From NCBI GenBank assembly GCA_903911085.1, contig CAIWCC010000233.1:1-37948 (forward strand): DNA of 37,948 bases, written 5' to 3'. Shown here in pieces: positions 31,374-37,780 of this stretch. The notes under the pieces are model-generated. The model was not told the origin of the DNA. It searched no databases and saw nothing but the letters and a program-made list of their open reading frames with translations. Both the position numbers and the translations under genes were made by a program. Each line of letters opens with the position of its first letter. The first letter of the stretch is position 1. This DNA comes from an uncultured Bacteroidales bacterium (GTDB lineage Bacteria; Bacteroidota; Bacteroidia; Bacteroidales; Paludibacteraceae).

Positions 31374-32009
31374 TTATATTACAGTGTGTACTTCCTCTGG
31401 TGGCGGAGGCAATAAAACACCCTCACTTGCTCCAATACTTCTATTTCCAACTCCTACAGAATCCGAAACCCATTTAAAAAACTGTTTGAAAGTGGAGCTA
31501 TCGGTAGTATCAAGACTAACAACAGTTGTTGCAAAAAGCTCCAAATTGGATATATCTCTTCTTGCACCAACACAACAAGCTACAATACTTCCAAAGTTTC
31601 TTTTTTTAATTTGTGGAACTACTTGATTGAACAATTGAACGTCAGATGCTCTTCCATCTGCCATTATAAACAATAAAGGCATCCAATCTCCTTTTCGGTC
31701 AGCTGTGCTTAATTTCACTTCTGTATCTACTTTATTGCAAAGCATTTGAAGTGCTTCGCCTAAATGTGTTCCTGCAGACGAGGGTTGATTAATAAATGGT
31801 ATTTGTAAATTTTCCAATTCAGTCATTGGAACAATCTCAGTTGGAGTTCTATCAAACGTGATGATGCTTATTTGAACCGATTCAAGTGCAAAAGGATCTT
31901 GCCTTAGACTTGCAATCATCGATTCAAGCCCAACCTTAATCGATTCAATAGGTTCTCCTTTCATCGCACCGGATGTCTGTATTAAAATATATACTGGAAG
32001 TCGTCTCAT
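31374..32009 (-). CDS. vWA protein with altered metal site (TerY paralogue 2)
   Basis: The 211-residue vWA protein begins MRRLPVYILIQTSGAMKGEP. The MIDAS Asp is Gln11 and the second Ser is Ala15, while Thr in GTHLGEAL and the Asp in MADGRASD remain, so the site is partly kept. It ends with a proline-rich tail LLPPPPEEVHTVI, matching the tail of paralogue 1. No zinc ribbon follows. It lies directly behind the start-less zinc-ribbon ORF (32016-32231), with only six bases from that stop to its ATG, so the two are coupled on the same transcript. Confidence 0.87.
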   Translation of the reverse strand: MRRLPVYILIQTSGAMKGEPIESIKVGLESMIASLRQDPFALESVQISIITFDRTPTEIVPMTELENLQIPFINQPSSAGTHLGEALQMLCNKVDTEVKLSTADRKGDWMPLLFIMADGRASDVQLFNQVVPQIKKRNFGSIVACCVGARRDISNLELFATTVVSLDTTDSSTFKQFFKWVSDSVGVGNRSIGASEGVLLPPPPEEVHTVI

Positions 32010-32015
32010 TTATTT

Positions 32016-32231
32016 TTATATAAATATATTACTCAAATTTATTTTTGCATATACTTTATCGTATTCTGAATATTCTTTTGAACCACATTTAGGGCAAATT
32101 GAACCGCTGTTACTTGATTTGCAATACTTTATATTACATTTTCTACAAGTTTGTACATGGCAATTATTTGAAAAAACAGATTTCTCAGCTTTTCTCCCAC
32201 AGCTTGTACAACAACTTAATTCTTTTATAAT
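32016..32231 (-). other. Zinc-ribbon ORF without a standard start codon
   Basis: This frame is open from a stop at 32243-32241 to its own stop at 32018-32016 and reads IIKELSCCTSCGRKAEKSVF, SNNCHVQTCRKCNIKYCKSS, NSGSICPKCGSKEYSEYDKV, YAKINLSNIFI. It has nine Cys and a His in CxxC pairs, that is a double zinc ribbon of about 65 residues. No ATG, GTG or TTG is present in frame; only ATT or ATA codons could start it. It follows an 11-bp hairpin behind vWA paralogue 1. It could be a detached TerY-C-like zinc domain, a gene with a rare start codon, or a remnant. The dense, well-ordered cysteines argue against random sequence. Confidence 0.55.
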
Positions 32232-32251
32232 AAAATAAAATTATAATAATT

Positions 32252-32283
32252 CAGCTAACCATATATAACTAAATGGTTAGCTG
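32252..32283 (-). terminator. Hairpin within the Ter cluster
   Basis: CAGCTAACCAT (32252-32262) and ATGGTTAGCTG (32273-32283) are perfect 11-bp arms with a ten-base loop. On the minus strand an A/T-rich stretch follows (AATTATTATAATTTTATTTT). It could act as an attenuator or mRNA-processing site that reduces expression after the five TerD and first vWA genes. Confidence 0.6.
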
Positions 32284-32293
32284 AACAGATTTA

Positions 32294-32932
32294 TTAAACT
32301 ACGATATTTACTTCTGGTGGAGGAGGTGGAAGTTCATTAAGACCTGAAATCTCTTTACCACCTGTTTCTACTTTTGTACTGGTTGTGCTTATTGATGCAG
32401 AAACCCATTTGAAAAATGCTTTAATTGTAGCACTGTCGGCTGTATCAAGTTGAACTACTATTTCAGAAACTTGTTTTAGAATGTTTGTATCAGCACCTTG
32501 TCCGGCTGCACAAGCTACCACCATACCAACTTTTTGCTTTTTGAAATCAGCTAAGCCTTGCTGCCAATTATCGGTTGGACCACCATCGGTCATCAAGAAA
32601 ACGATAGGTTTCCAATCACCTTTTTCTTCAGCAGTTGTTTTAGTAACTTCTATCGAAATTTTATTTGCTAGCAATGAAAGTGCCTCGCCAAAAGCAGTTG
32701 CTCCACTTGCCTGAATTCCTGGCATTTGAAACATAGATAATTCCGTTAATGGAACTAATTGTCGTGCCGAACTGTCAAATGTTATGACGCTTAAATACGC
32801 AGTTTCTAATGCATAGGGATCTGACCTTAACGTAGAAATCAAAACTTGAACGCCATTTTTAACGGCTTCAATTGGCTCTCCAGACATTGAGCCAGAAGTG
32901 TCTAATAATAAATAAACGGGTAATCGTCTCAT
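32294..32932 (-). CDS. vWA protein with intact metal site (TerY paralogue 1)
   Basis: The 212-residue vWA protein begins MRRLPVYLLLDTSGSMSGEP with a complete MIDAS motif (DTSGS, 11-15), Thr in SGATAFGEAL and Asp in FLMTDGGPTD. It ends in the proline-rich tail ELPPPPPEVNIVV. No zinc ribbon is attached, unlike the TerY at 28284. It begins three bases after the stop of a TerD gene. vWA domains with MIDAS bind partner proteins through a divalent metal; in Ter systems TerY vWA proteins are thought to bind TerD-type proteins or the kinase. Confidence 0.92.
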   Translation of the reverse strand: MRRLPVYLLLDTSGSMSGEPIEAVKNGVQVLISTLRSDPYALETAYLSVITFDSSARQLVPLTELSMFQMPGIQASGATAFGEALSLLANKISIEVTKTTAEEKGDWKPIVFLMTDGGPTDNWQQGLADFKKQKVGMVVACAAGQGADTNILKQVSEIVVQLDTADSATIKAFFKWVSASISTTSTKVETGGKEISGLNELPPPPPEVNIVV

Positions 32933-32935
32933 TTT

Positions 32936-33547
32936 TTATAAGTATTTAGAAACTACTGTTGATAATGTACCTTTAAGATCTCTGTCATCTGTTGACTCGC
33001 CGATTGCATTAAATTTCCATTCTCCATTTCTTTTATAGAAAACGCCTAATACCATAGAAACTTTACCAGCAAAAGAAGGACCATTGGCGATGTCATATTT
33101 TGCAAACACTTCATTTACTCTCGTTGATGTACCTTCGTAAATTCGTATAGAAGCAAATGGTATTGATTTAAAATCTTGACCTTTAAAACTATTTAATACA
33201 AAAGCGATTTTAGTCACAGAAGAATCTAACTTTGATAAATCAACACTAATAATTTCATTATCTAATCCGTCATCGCCCCCGGTATCTCCAACTAAATCAT
33301 CGCCACTATGTTTAATAGAACCATTTTTTGATTTTAAATTTCCAAAATAGATTACTTCTTTTGAAACGTTATTGTCGTCAAATGTAGCACAGCTTGCATC
33401 TAAATCTACTGCTTCCATTTTTTTTTGACCAAAGAACCCTTTAGATTCAATAGCACCCCAATTTACTCCAACGCAAATATTTACCAATTTAGAACCATTA
33501 CTTTTCTCTAAATTTATACGTTGACCTTTTTCTAAAATAATTGCCAT
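32936..33547 (-). CDS. TerD family protein, divergent (TerZ-like)
   Basis: The 203-residue protein begins MAIILEKGQRINLEKSNGSK and has the TerD core: VGVNWGAI, AVDLDASCATFD (about 45-58), GNLKSKNGSIKHSGDDLVGD (about 70-89) and DGLDNEIISVDLSKL. The Ca2+-binding acidic loops are present (GDDLVGDTGGDDG). The tail differs from the other four copies: it reads FAGKVSMVLGVFYKRNGEWKF instead of ETAVEFGRLYKR. This pattern is close to TerZ/TerX-type paralogues. It is the last of five tandem TerD genes. Confidence 0.92.
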   Translation of the reverse strand: MAIILEKGQRINLEKSNGSKLVNICVGVNWGAIESKGFFGQKKMEAVDLDASCATFDDNNVSKEVIYFGNLKSKNGSIKHSGDDLVGDTGGDDGLDNEIISVDLSKLDSSVTKIAFVLNSFKGQDFKSIPFASIRIYEGTSTRVNEVFAKYDIANGPSFAGKVSMVLGVFYKRNGEWKFNAIGESTDDRDLKGTLSTVVSKYL

Positions 33548-33552
33548 AATAA

Positions 33553-34107
33553 TTAATTGTATTTTGTTAGATAATCATTTAAACCTCCTCTTTGACCAAC
33601 TCCTACTGCCTCGAATTTCCACTCATTGTTTCGTTTATATAAACGACCAAATTCAACAGCAGTTTCAGTCGAGAAATCTTCTTCTAATTCATATTTTAGA
33701 ATTTCTTCATTTGTATCAGGATTATATATTCTTACAAAAGAATTTCTTACCTGACCAAAATTTTGTCTTCTTTCTTCTGCTTTATGGATTGTTACTACAA
33801 CACATATTTCAGTAACGCTTGGGTTAATACTTGAAAGATCAACCTTGATTTTTTCATCATCTCCGGCACCATCTCCAGTTAGATTATCCCCCGTATGTTC
33901 TACAGAACCATCAGGCGATTTCAAATTGTTGTAATAAACAAAATAATCATCAGAAATGATTTTTTTGTTTTCACCCATAATAAAAACTGAAGCATCTAAA
34001 TCAAATCCCTCACCAGTATTTGAAGAATTTGCATCCCAACCTAAACCTACCACAAATTTGGGTAGTCCAACATTTACTCGTTGGCCTTTTTCTAAACTTA
34101 TTGCCAT
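33553..34107 (-). CDS. TerD family protein (TerD/TerE-like)
   Basis: The 184-residue protein has the canonical length and motifs: VGLGWDANSSNTGEGFDLDA (about 21-40), FVYYNNLKSPDGSVEHTGDN (about 56-75), LTGDGAGDDEKIKVDLSSIN and EERRQNFGQVRNSFVRIYNP. The acidic GDN-GDGAGDDE residues bind two Ca2+ ions in the family. TerD proteins are cytoplasmic or membrane-associated and support resistance to tellurite, DNA damage and phage in known systems. It is separated from the next TerD gene by five bases. Confidence 0.95.
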   Translation of the reverse strand: MAISLEKGQRVNVGLPKFVVGLGWDANSSNTGEGFDLDASVFIMGENKKIISDDYFVYYNNLKSPDGSVEHTGDNLTGDGAGDDEKIKVDLSSINPSVTEICVVVTIHKAEERRQNFGQVRNSFVRIYNPDTNEEILKYELEEDFSTETAVEFGRLYKRNNEWKFEAVGVGQRGGLNDYLTKYN

Positions 34108-34116
34108 TTTCTGTTA

Positions 34117-34863
34117 TTATAATTTGGTTTTTAATATTTCAATAAAATTATCTGTTTTTTGAGGTTCTCCAAGTGCTCTTAATTTCCAACTATTGTCTTT
34201 ACGATATGCCTCAGCAAATACCATTGAGCACATACCACTAAATTCTGTGCCTGATAAACTGTATTTAGCAATTTCTTTTCCTTTGGCATCAACAGCTCTA
34301 ATAAAAGCATTATCTATCATACCAAAATGTTGATTGTTTTTTTGTCCTTGATAAATACATGCTAAAAACAGTATCTTTTGAACTCTTTGTGGGAGAGAAT
34401 CAAGCTTAACAATAATTTGTTCATCATCGCCGTCACCTTCTCCTGTAAGATTATCACCTGTATGAACAATAGTTTCACCATTTCGTAAGAGTGTGTTTAC
34501 TTTTTCCCTCATCTGCGTTTTTGATAAAGTATCTGGATAAACCATTTTGGCAGTACCAGAGCCATTTGGAAAAGTTACGTTGTTGAAGAAAATAACATCG
34601 CTTTTGAATAAGTTTGATTTATATTGGCTATTCCACTGTTTGTCTTCACCTAAATTCACTACTTTTCCATTTCCATCAAGAAGAAACGCAATTGCATCCA
34701 AATCATATTCTTCCTCTTTAGCACCCAAGAGTTTGCTAAAGAAGCCTGTCTTTTCTCGAACATCCCAGCCAAGTCCTATTGTAAGGGTCGACAAATCGTA
34801 ATTATCTCCTTTGTCATTTTTTCTTAGGTCAATGGTTTGACCTTTTTGTAAATTGATTGCCAT
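34117..34863 (-). CDS. TerD family protein with central insertion
   Basis: The 248-residue protein begins MAINLQKGQTIDLRKNDKGD, followed by LTIGLGWDVREKTGFFSKLL and DLDAIAFLLDGNGKVVN. Between the first and second half there is an insertion of about 45 residues (NNVTFPNGSGTAKMVYPDTL and further) before HTGDNLTGEGDGDDEQIIV, which keeps the Ca2+ site. The end SGMCSMVFAEAYRKDNSWKL is TerZ-like. It is longer than a standard TerD (about 190). The frame and motifs are intact. Confidence 0.93.
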   Translation of the reverse strand: MAINLQKGQTIDLRKNDKGDNYDLSTLTIGLGWDVREKTGFFSKLLGAKEEEYDLDAIAFLLDGNGKVVNLGEDKQWNSQYKSNLFKSDVIFFNNVTFPNGSGTAKMVYPDTLSKTQMREKVNTLLRNGETIVHTGDNLTGEGDGDDEQIIVKLDSLPQRVQKILFLACIYQGQKNNQHFGMIDNAFIRAVDAKGKEIAKYSLSGTEFSGMCSMVFAEAYRKDNSWKLRALGEPQKTDNFIEILKTKL

Positions 34864-34875
34864 AGTATCATTTTA

Positions 34876-35565
34876 TTAATTAAACTTTTGAACCAACTCT
34901 TCAATTCCATCGCTATGTCCTATGCCTAAAGCTTGAACTTTCCATTCATCTCCTTTTTTATAAAGGCGACAGAATTCTATAGCTGTAGAAGTTGAAAAAT
35001 CTTCACTCAATTCATATTTATACAACTCTTCCTTTGTGGTTGGATTATAAATTCTAACATAAGAATCATTTACTTGACCAAAGTTTTGTTTTCGTTCTTT
35101 GTATTTGTCAATTGTAACTGTTAAAATAATTTCTTCAATTAAGGGATTGACTTTTGCAAGATCTATATCCATTGTTTCATCATCACCACCAGCACTAGAC
35201 TTACCATCCATATCATCAATTGATCCTATAACTGCAAATTCTGGGTCAACTGGTCGTGTTTTTATTCTCCAATTTTCATAACTTGAAACGGTAACGGAAT
35301 CCCCATCTAAAAATGGTGGATATTTAGATTCGCTATGGTTTTCAATCATATTTAAGTTTGTTGGTAGTACCCTGAATGGATCACTATTATAAAACACAAG
35401 ATAATCATCCGCTAATAACTTTTTATTAGCACCTAACATAAAAGCAGATACATCTAAATCAAATTCATAGTTTGATAGACTTTCATTTGGTTCCCATCCT
35501 AAACCAACACAAAATTTCAAAAGGCTTAAAACTGAATTTTGTCCTTTTACTAGGTTTATTCCCAT
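34876..35565 (-). CDS. TerD family protein with altered Ca2+ loop
   Basis: The 229-residue protein has VGLGWEPNESLSNYEFDLDV and SAFMLGANKKLLADDYLVFY as in TerD, but the next segment is replaced by about 45 extra residues (DPFRVLPTNLNMIENHSESK to RIKTRPVDPEFAVIG). The usual SSGDDxTG is SIDDMDGKSSAGGDDE, so the first acidic loop is rewritten while GGDDE remains. The C-terminal part (QNFGQVNDSYVRIYNPTTKE, TAIEFCRLYKKGDEWKVQAL) is standard. It lies three bases after the first TerD gene and 13 before the next. Confidence 0.93.
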   Translation of the reverse strand: MGINLVKGQNSVLSLLKFCVGLGWEPNESLSNYEFDLDVSAFMLGANKKLLADDYLVFYNSDPFRVLPTNLNMIENHSESKYPPFLDGDSVTVSSYENWRIKTRPVDPEFAVIGSIDDMDGKSSAGGDDETMDIDLAKVNPLIEEIILTVTIDKYKERKQNFGQVNDSYVRIYNPTTKEELYKYELSEDFSTSTAIEFCRLYKKGDEWKVQALGIGHSDGIEELVQKFN

Positions 35566-35568
35566 ATC

Positions 35569-36123
35569 CTAAACGTATTTTTTTACAAAATAGTCTAATC
35601 CACCTTTATATCCAATTCCCATAGCTTCAAATTTCCATTCACCGCCCCTTCTATAGAGTCTGCCAAATTCTACAGCCGTTTCAACTGAAAAATCTTCATC
35701 TAACTCATATTTAGCAATTTCTTCATTTGTTTGAACATTGTAAATACGAATAAATGAATTACGTACCTGACCAAAATTTTGACGTCGTGCTTCAAATTCA
35801 TGTATGGTAACTGTGAATAAAATTTCAGTAATTTTAGGGTCAACTTTGGATAAATCAACGGTTAATGTCTCGTCATCTCCATCGCTACTTCCACCAGTTG
35901 TATCATCACCAGACGATTCAACTGCTTTATCGGGGGATAATGGATTATTGTAAAATACGAAAAATTCTTCTTTTGGTATTTTCTTGTTTTCACCCAACAT
36001 AAAAGCTGATGCATCTAAGTCAAAATCAAATCCTGTACCCTCGTTTGGATCCCAACCTAAACCAATGCCAACTTTGTTTAGTCCAATTTCAATTCTTTGC
36101 CCTTTTGTTAAATTAATTGCCAT
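35569..36123 (-). CDS. TerD family protein, first gene of the cluster
   Basis: The 184-residue protein has canonical TerD motifs: VGIGLGWDPNEGTGFDFDLD (about 18-37), FVFYNNPLSPDKAVESSGDD (about 55-74), TTGGSSDGDDETLTVDLSKV and EARRQNFGQVRNSFIRIYNV. It is closest to the copy at 33553. As the first gene of the right-to-left cluster it follows a long upstream region (36124-36840) with a candidate promoter and structured leader. No promoter box lies immediately upstream. Ca2+ binding is expected from the family. Confidence 0.95.
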   Translation of the reverse strand: MAINLTKGQRIEIGLNKVGIGLGWDPNEGTGFDFDLDASAFMLGENKKIPKEEFFVFYNNPLSPDKAVESSGDDTTGGSSDGDDETLTVDLSKVDPKITEILFTVTIHEFEARRQNFGQVRNSFIRIYNVQTNEEIAKYELDEDFSVETAVEFGRLYRRGGEWKFEAMGIGYKGGLDYFVKKYV

Positions 36124-36301
36124 AATTTTTATTTTTAAGTTGATTATTATCTTCTTACATTAATTTAAAAAGTTATTCTTTTTATTCTAGTTAAATTTCG
36201 TTATTCTAATTTTCACTTAATTGAAAAGTTCATACTCCCCTTTCAATCTCCCAAGCATCTCCTTATCAGCCAAAATTAGCTCATTTCGGCTTAAGGTATA
36301 A

Positions 36302-36460
36302 TTATTTTGGTTTGTTTGTTTTATTTTGAGTCAGCTTGCTCCATTCGACTTTGGTGTAGGTGGAAGCATTTACTTTTAAGTCCGCTTGAAATATATAATT
36401 GTCTATAAAAGTGATTATGCTGCAACTACACAGCATTATGACAATTATTAAGCAGGACAT
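36302..36460 (-). CDS. Possible small lipoprotein in the Ter leader
   Basis: From an ATG at 36460 this reads MSCLIIVIMLCSCSIITFID and further to NASTYTKVEWSKLTQNKTNK PK, 52 residues. The start resembles a lipoprotein signal (LCSC lipobox). Directly behind, in another frame, the sequence reads NNYTLSRNELILADKEMLGR and LKGEYELFN before a stop at about 36215, which looks like real protein too. A single frameshift near 36300 would join them to one protein of about 80 residues. It may therefore be a small gene broken by a frameshift. Evidence is limited to these features. Confidence 0.35.
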   Translation of the reverse strand: MSCLIIVIMLCSCSIITFIDNYIFQADLKVNASTYTKVEWSKLTQNKTNKPK

Positions 36461-36550
36461 ATAATCATTAGTGCGGATGCACTGAGGGTAATTGAGAAGT
36501 GAGATTGTAAACATAGACAGAGATTTAAAGTTATGATATAAAAATTAAAC

Positions 36551-36600
36551 AGACCATATCCCAAGTATTAAACGCAAATATGGTCTTTCGAGTATTTGGG
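36551..36600 (-). promoter_or_regulatory. Interleaved hairpins (pseudoknot topology) in the Ter leader
   Basis: On the minus strand four segments follow each other: A (CCCAAATACT, 36600-36591), B (AGACCATAT, 36586-36578), A' (AATACTTGGG, 36569-36560) and B' (ATATGGTCT, 36559-36551). B pairs perfectly with B' (9 bp) and A pairs with A' (8 of 10). The order A-B-A'-B' gives either a pseudoknot or two exclusive hairpins. GTTTAATTTTTAT follows B'. This is the architecture of an attenuator or small riboswitch. It does not match any consensus I know. Confidence 0.4.
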
Positions 36601-36806
36601 TGATGATATAACCCTATCAATTTCAATTTTAAGCTGTACCGCCAAGCCATGGAAGTGAAAGCTAATAAGAAATCACTTCGGTGATTCTTGATTGAAATGT
36701 TTGAAAAGAAAGTGTGAGAGATAATTTAAAAATTTAAACTTTATGGCGTATAAAACTAACAAAACAGTTATATATTTAACATAGTAAGTTTAAACTTTTG
36801 TGTCTG

Positions 36807-36837
36807 CAAATATATCGATAATTTTCACAATAACAAT
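36807..36837 (-). promoter_or_regulatory. Candidate promoter of the Ter cluster
   Basis: TATATTTG (36814-36807) as -7 box and ATTG (36837-36834) as -33 box are 19 bases apart on the minus strand, the optimal Bacteroidota spacing. The transcript would start near 36800 and run about 675 bases before the first TerD gene. A second, weaker TAATTTTG box (36286-36279) has no -33 element. Confidence 0.5.
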
Positions 36838-37000
36838 GATAATTAAATCGTTTTTTAGAAATAAAATTGGAATGAATTATAATATGTTGAATTAGTGAAC
36901 TTTAAACCATATTCAATGAGCTATATTGGTGGTTGTGATATAAACTTTTCGGCTAATCCACGATAGCTATCGGGACAATTGTTATCCTATTGTTTTGAAT

Positions 37001-37012
37001 GGGCTAAAGCCC
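37001..37012. repeat. Short hairpin GGGCTAAAGCCC
   Basis: A 5-bp inverted repeat with a two-base loop sits at the left boundary of the tandem repeat array. It may mark the edge of the repeat element. The stretch 36840-37000 to its left shows nothing recognisable. Confidence 0.35.
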
Positions 37013-37405
37013 AATCCTATTGAACCAAGTTTGCTTCAAGGAATTTTGAACGCGAATTACGCAATTTAACGCAAATCAGATTGGGGAAAATTGTATCAAA
37101 TCCTATTGAACTAGGTTGGCTTCGAGGAATTTTGAACGCAAATTACGCTAATTTAACGCAAATCAGATTGGGAAAAATTGCAACCAATCCTATTGAACTA
37201 AGTTGGCTTCAAGGGATTTTGAACGCGAATTTCGCAATTTAACGCAAATTAGATTGGGAAAAATTGCAACCAATCCTATTGAACTAAGTTGGCTTCAAAG
37301 AATTTTGAACGCAAATTACGCTAATTTAACGCAAATCAGATTGGAAAAAATTGCATCAAATCATATTGAAACTGGTTGGCTTCAAAAAATCCTAAGTAAG
37401 TGGAA
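37013..37405. repeat. Tandem repeat, four and a half units of 86/87 bp
   Basis: Units start at 37013, 37099, 37186, 37272 and 37359 (last one partial), so lengths alternate 86, 87, 86, 87. The extra base is a T in ACGC(T)AATTTAACG of every second unit. Core blocks are AATCCTATTGAACTA, TTGGCTTCAAGGAATTTTGA and ACGCAAATCAGATTGG. The alternation implies that a 173-bp dimer was duplicated. The length prevents a common reading frame, so a short open frame on the plus strand (37203-37409) is not a gene. The GCGTAATTTGCGTT motif links it to the dispersed repeat. Confidence 0.85.
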
Positions 37406-37439
37406 ATAGATAATGTCGTATTATTGCATTAAAAAAGAA

Positions 37440-37780
37440 AAAGAATGGAACGCTGATAAACGCTGATTAAACGGATAAAAAACGGATTTTAATAATCTCC
37501 CATTGTTCGATGACCGTTGGTTCCGACAAATCGGAATCGAAGATCAACGCAGTTAATGATTTTCAATAGTTTAGGTAATATCAGTCATGTTTACATGACT
37601 TTAATCAGTTCTCAATCCGTTTAAATATTATCAGTATTTATCCGCTTAATCCGTCTAATCCGCGTGCTATTCTTTTTTGTTATACGATATTATATTTTGT
37701 CAATTACTTAAATATGCTTAACAAAGAATTTAGAACGCAAATTACGCAATTTAACGCAATTTAAAATCCAATATTTTGCA
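37440..37780. repeat. Dispersed intergenic repeat, copy C
   Basis: Contains GGAACGCTGATAAACGCTGA (reverse complement of blocks in copy B), an AATCCG...CGTGCTATTCTTTTTT block with TATTATATT behind it that matches copy A (about 258-316), and GAACGCAAATTACGCAATTT. A TTCCGA-CAAA-TCGGAA palindrome lies near 37531-37546. The remaining right edge (37790-37948) is very AT-rich with repeats of the ATAATATG type and holds no visible gene. Confidence 0.55.

Noticed and set aside
36551-36600. Known yybP-ykoY (Mn2+) riboswitch
   Set aside because: Although this class precedes some Ter genes, the paired segments and loops here do not show its consensus, so I report it only as an unclassified element.
37013-37405. 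CRISPR array
   Set aside because: The repeated unit is contiguous over its full 86/87 bp with no unique spacers, and no cas gene is present.
37203-37409. A 68-codon plus-strand open frame in the tandem repeats
   Set aside because: It is a by-product of the 86/87-bp repeat units, which shift frame between neighbouring units; the frame begins and ends within the array and has no upstream signals.
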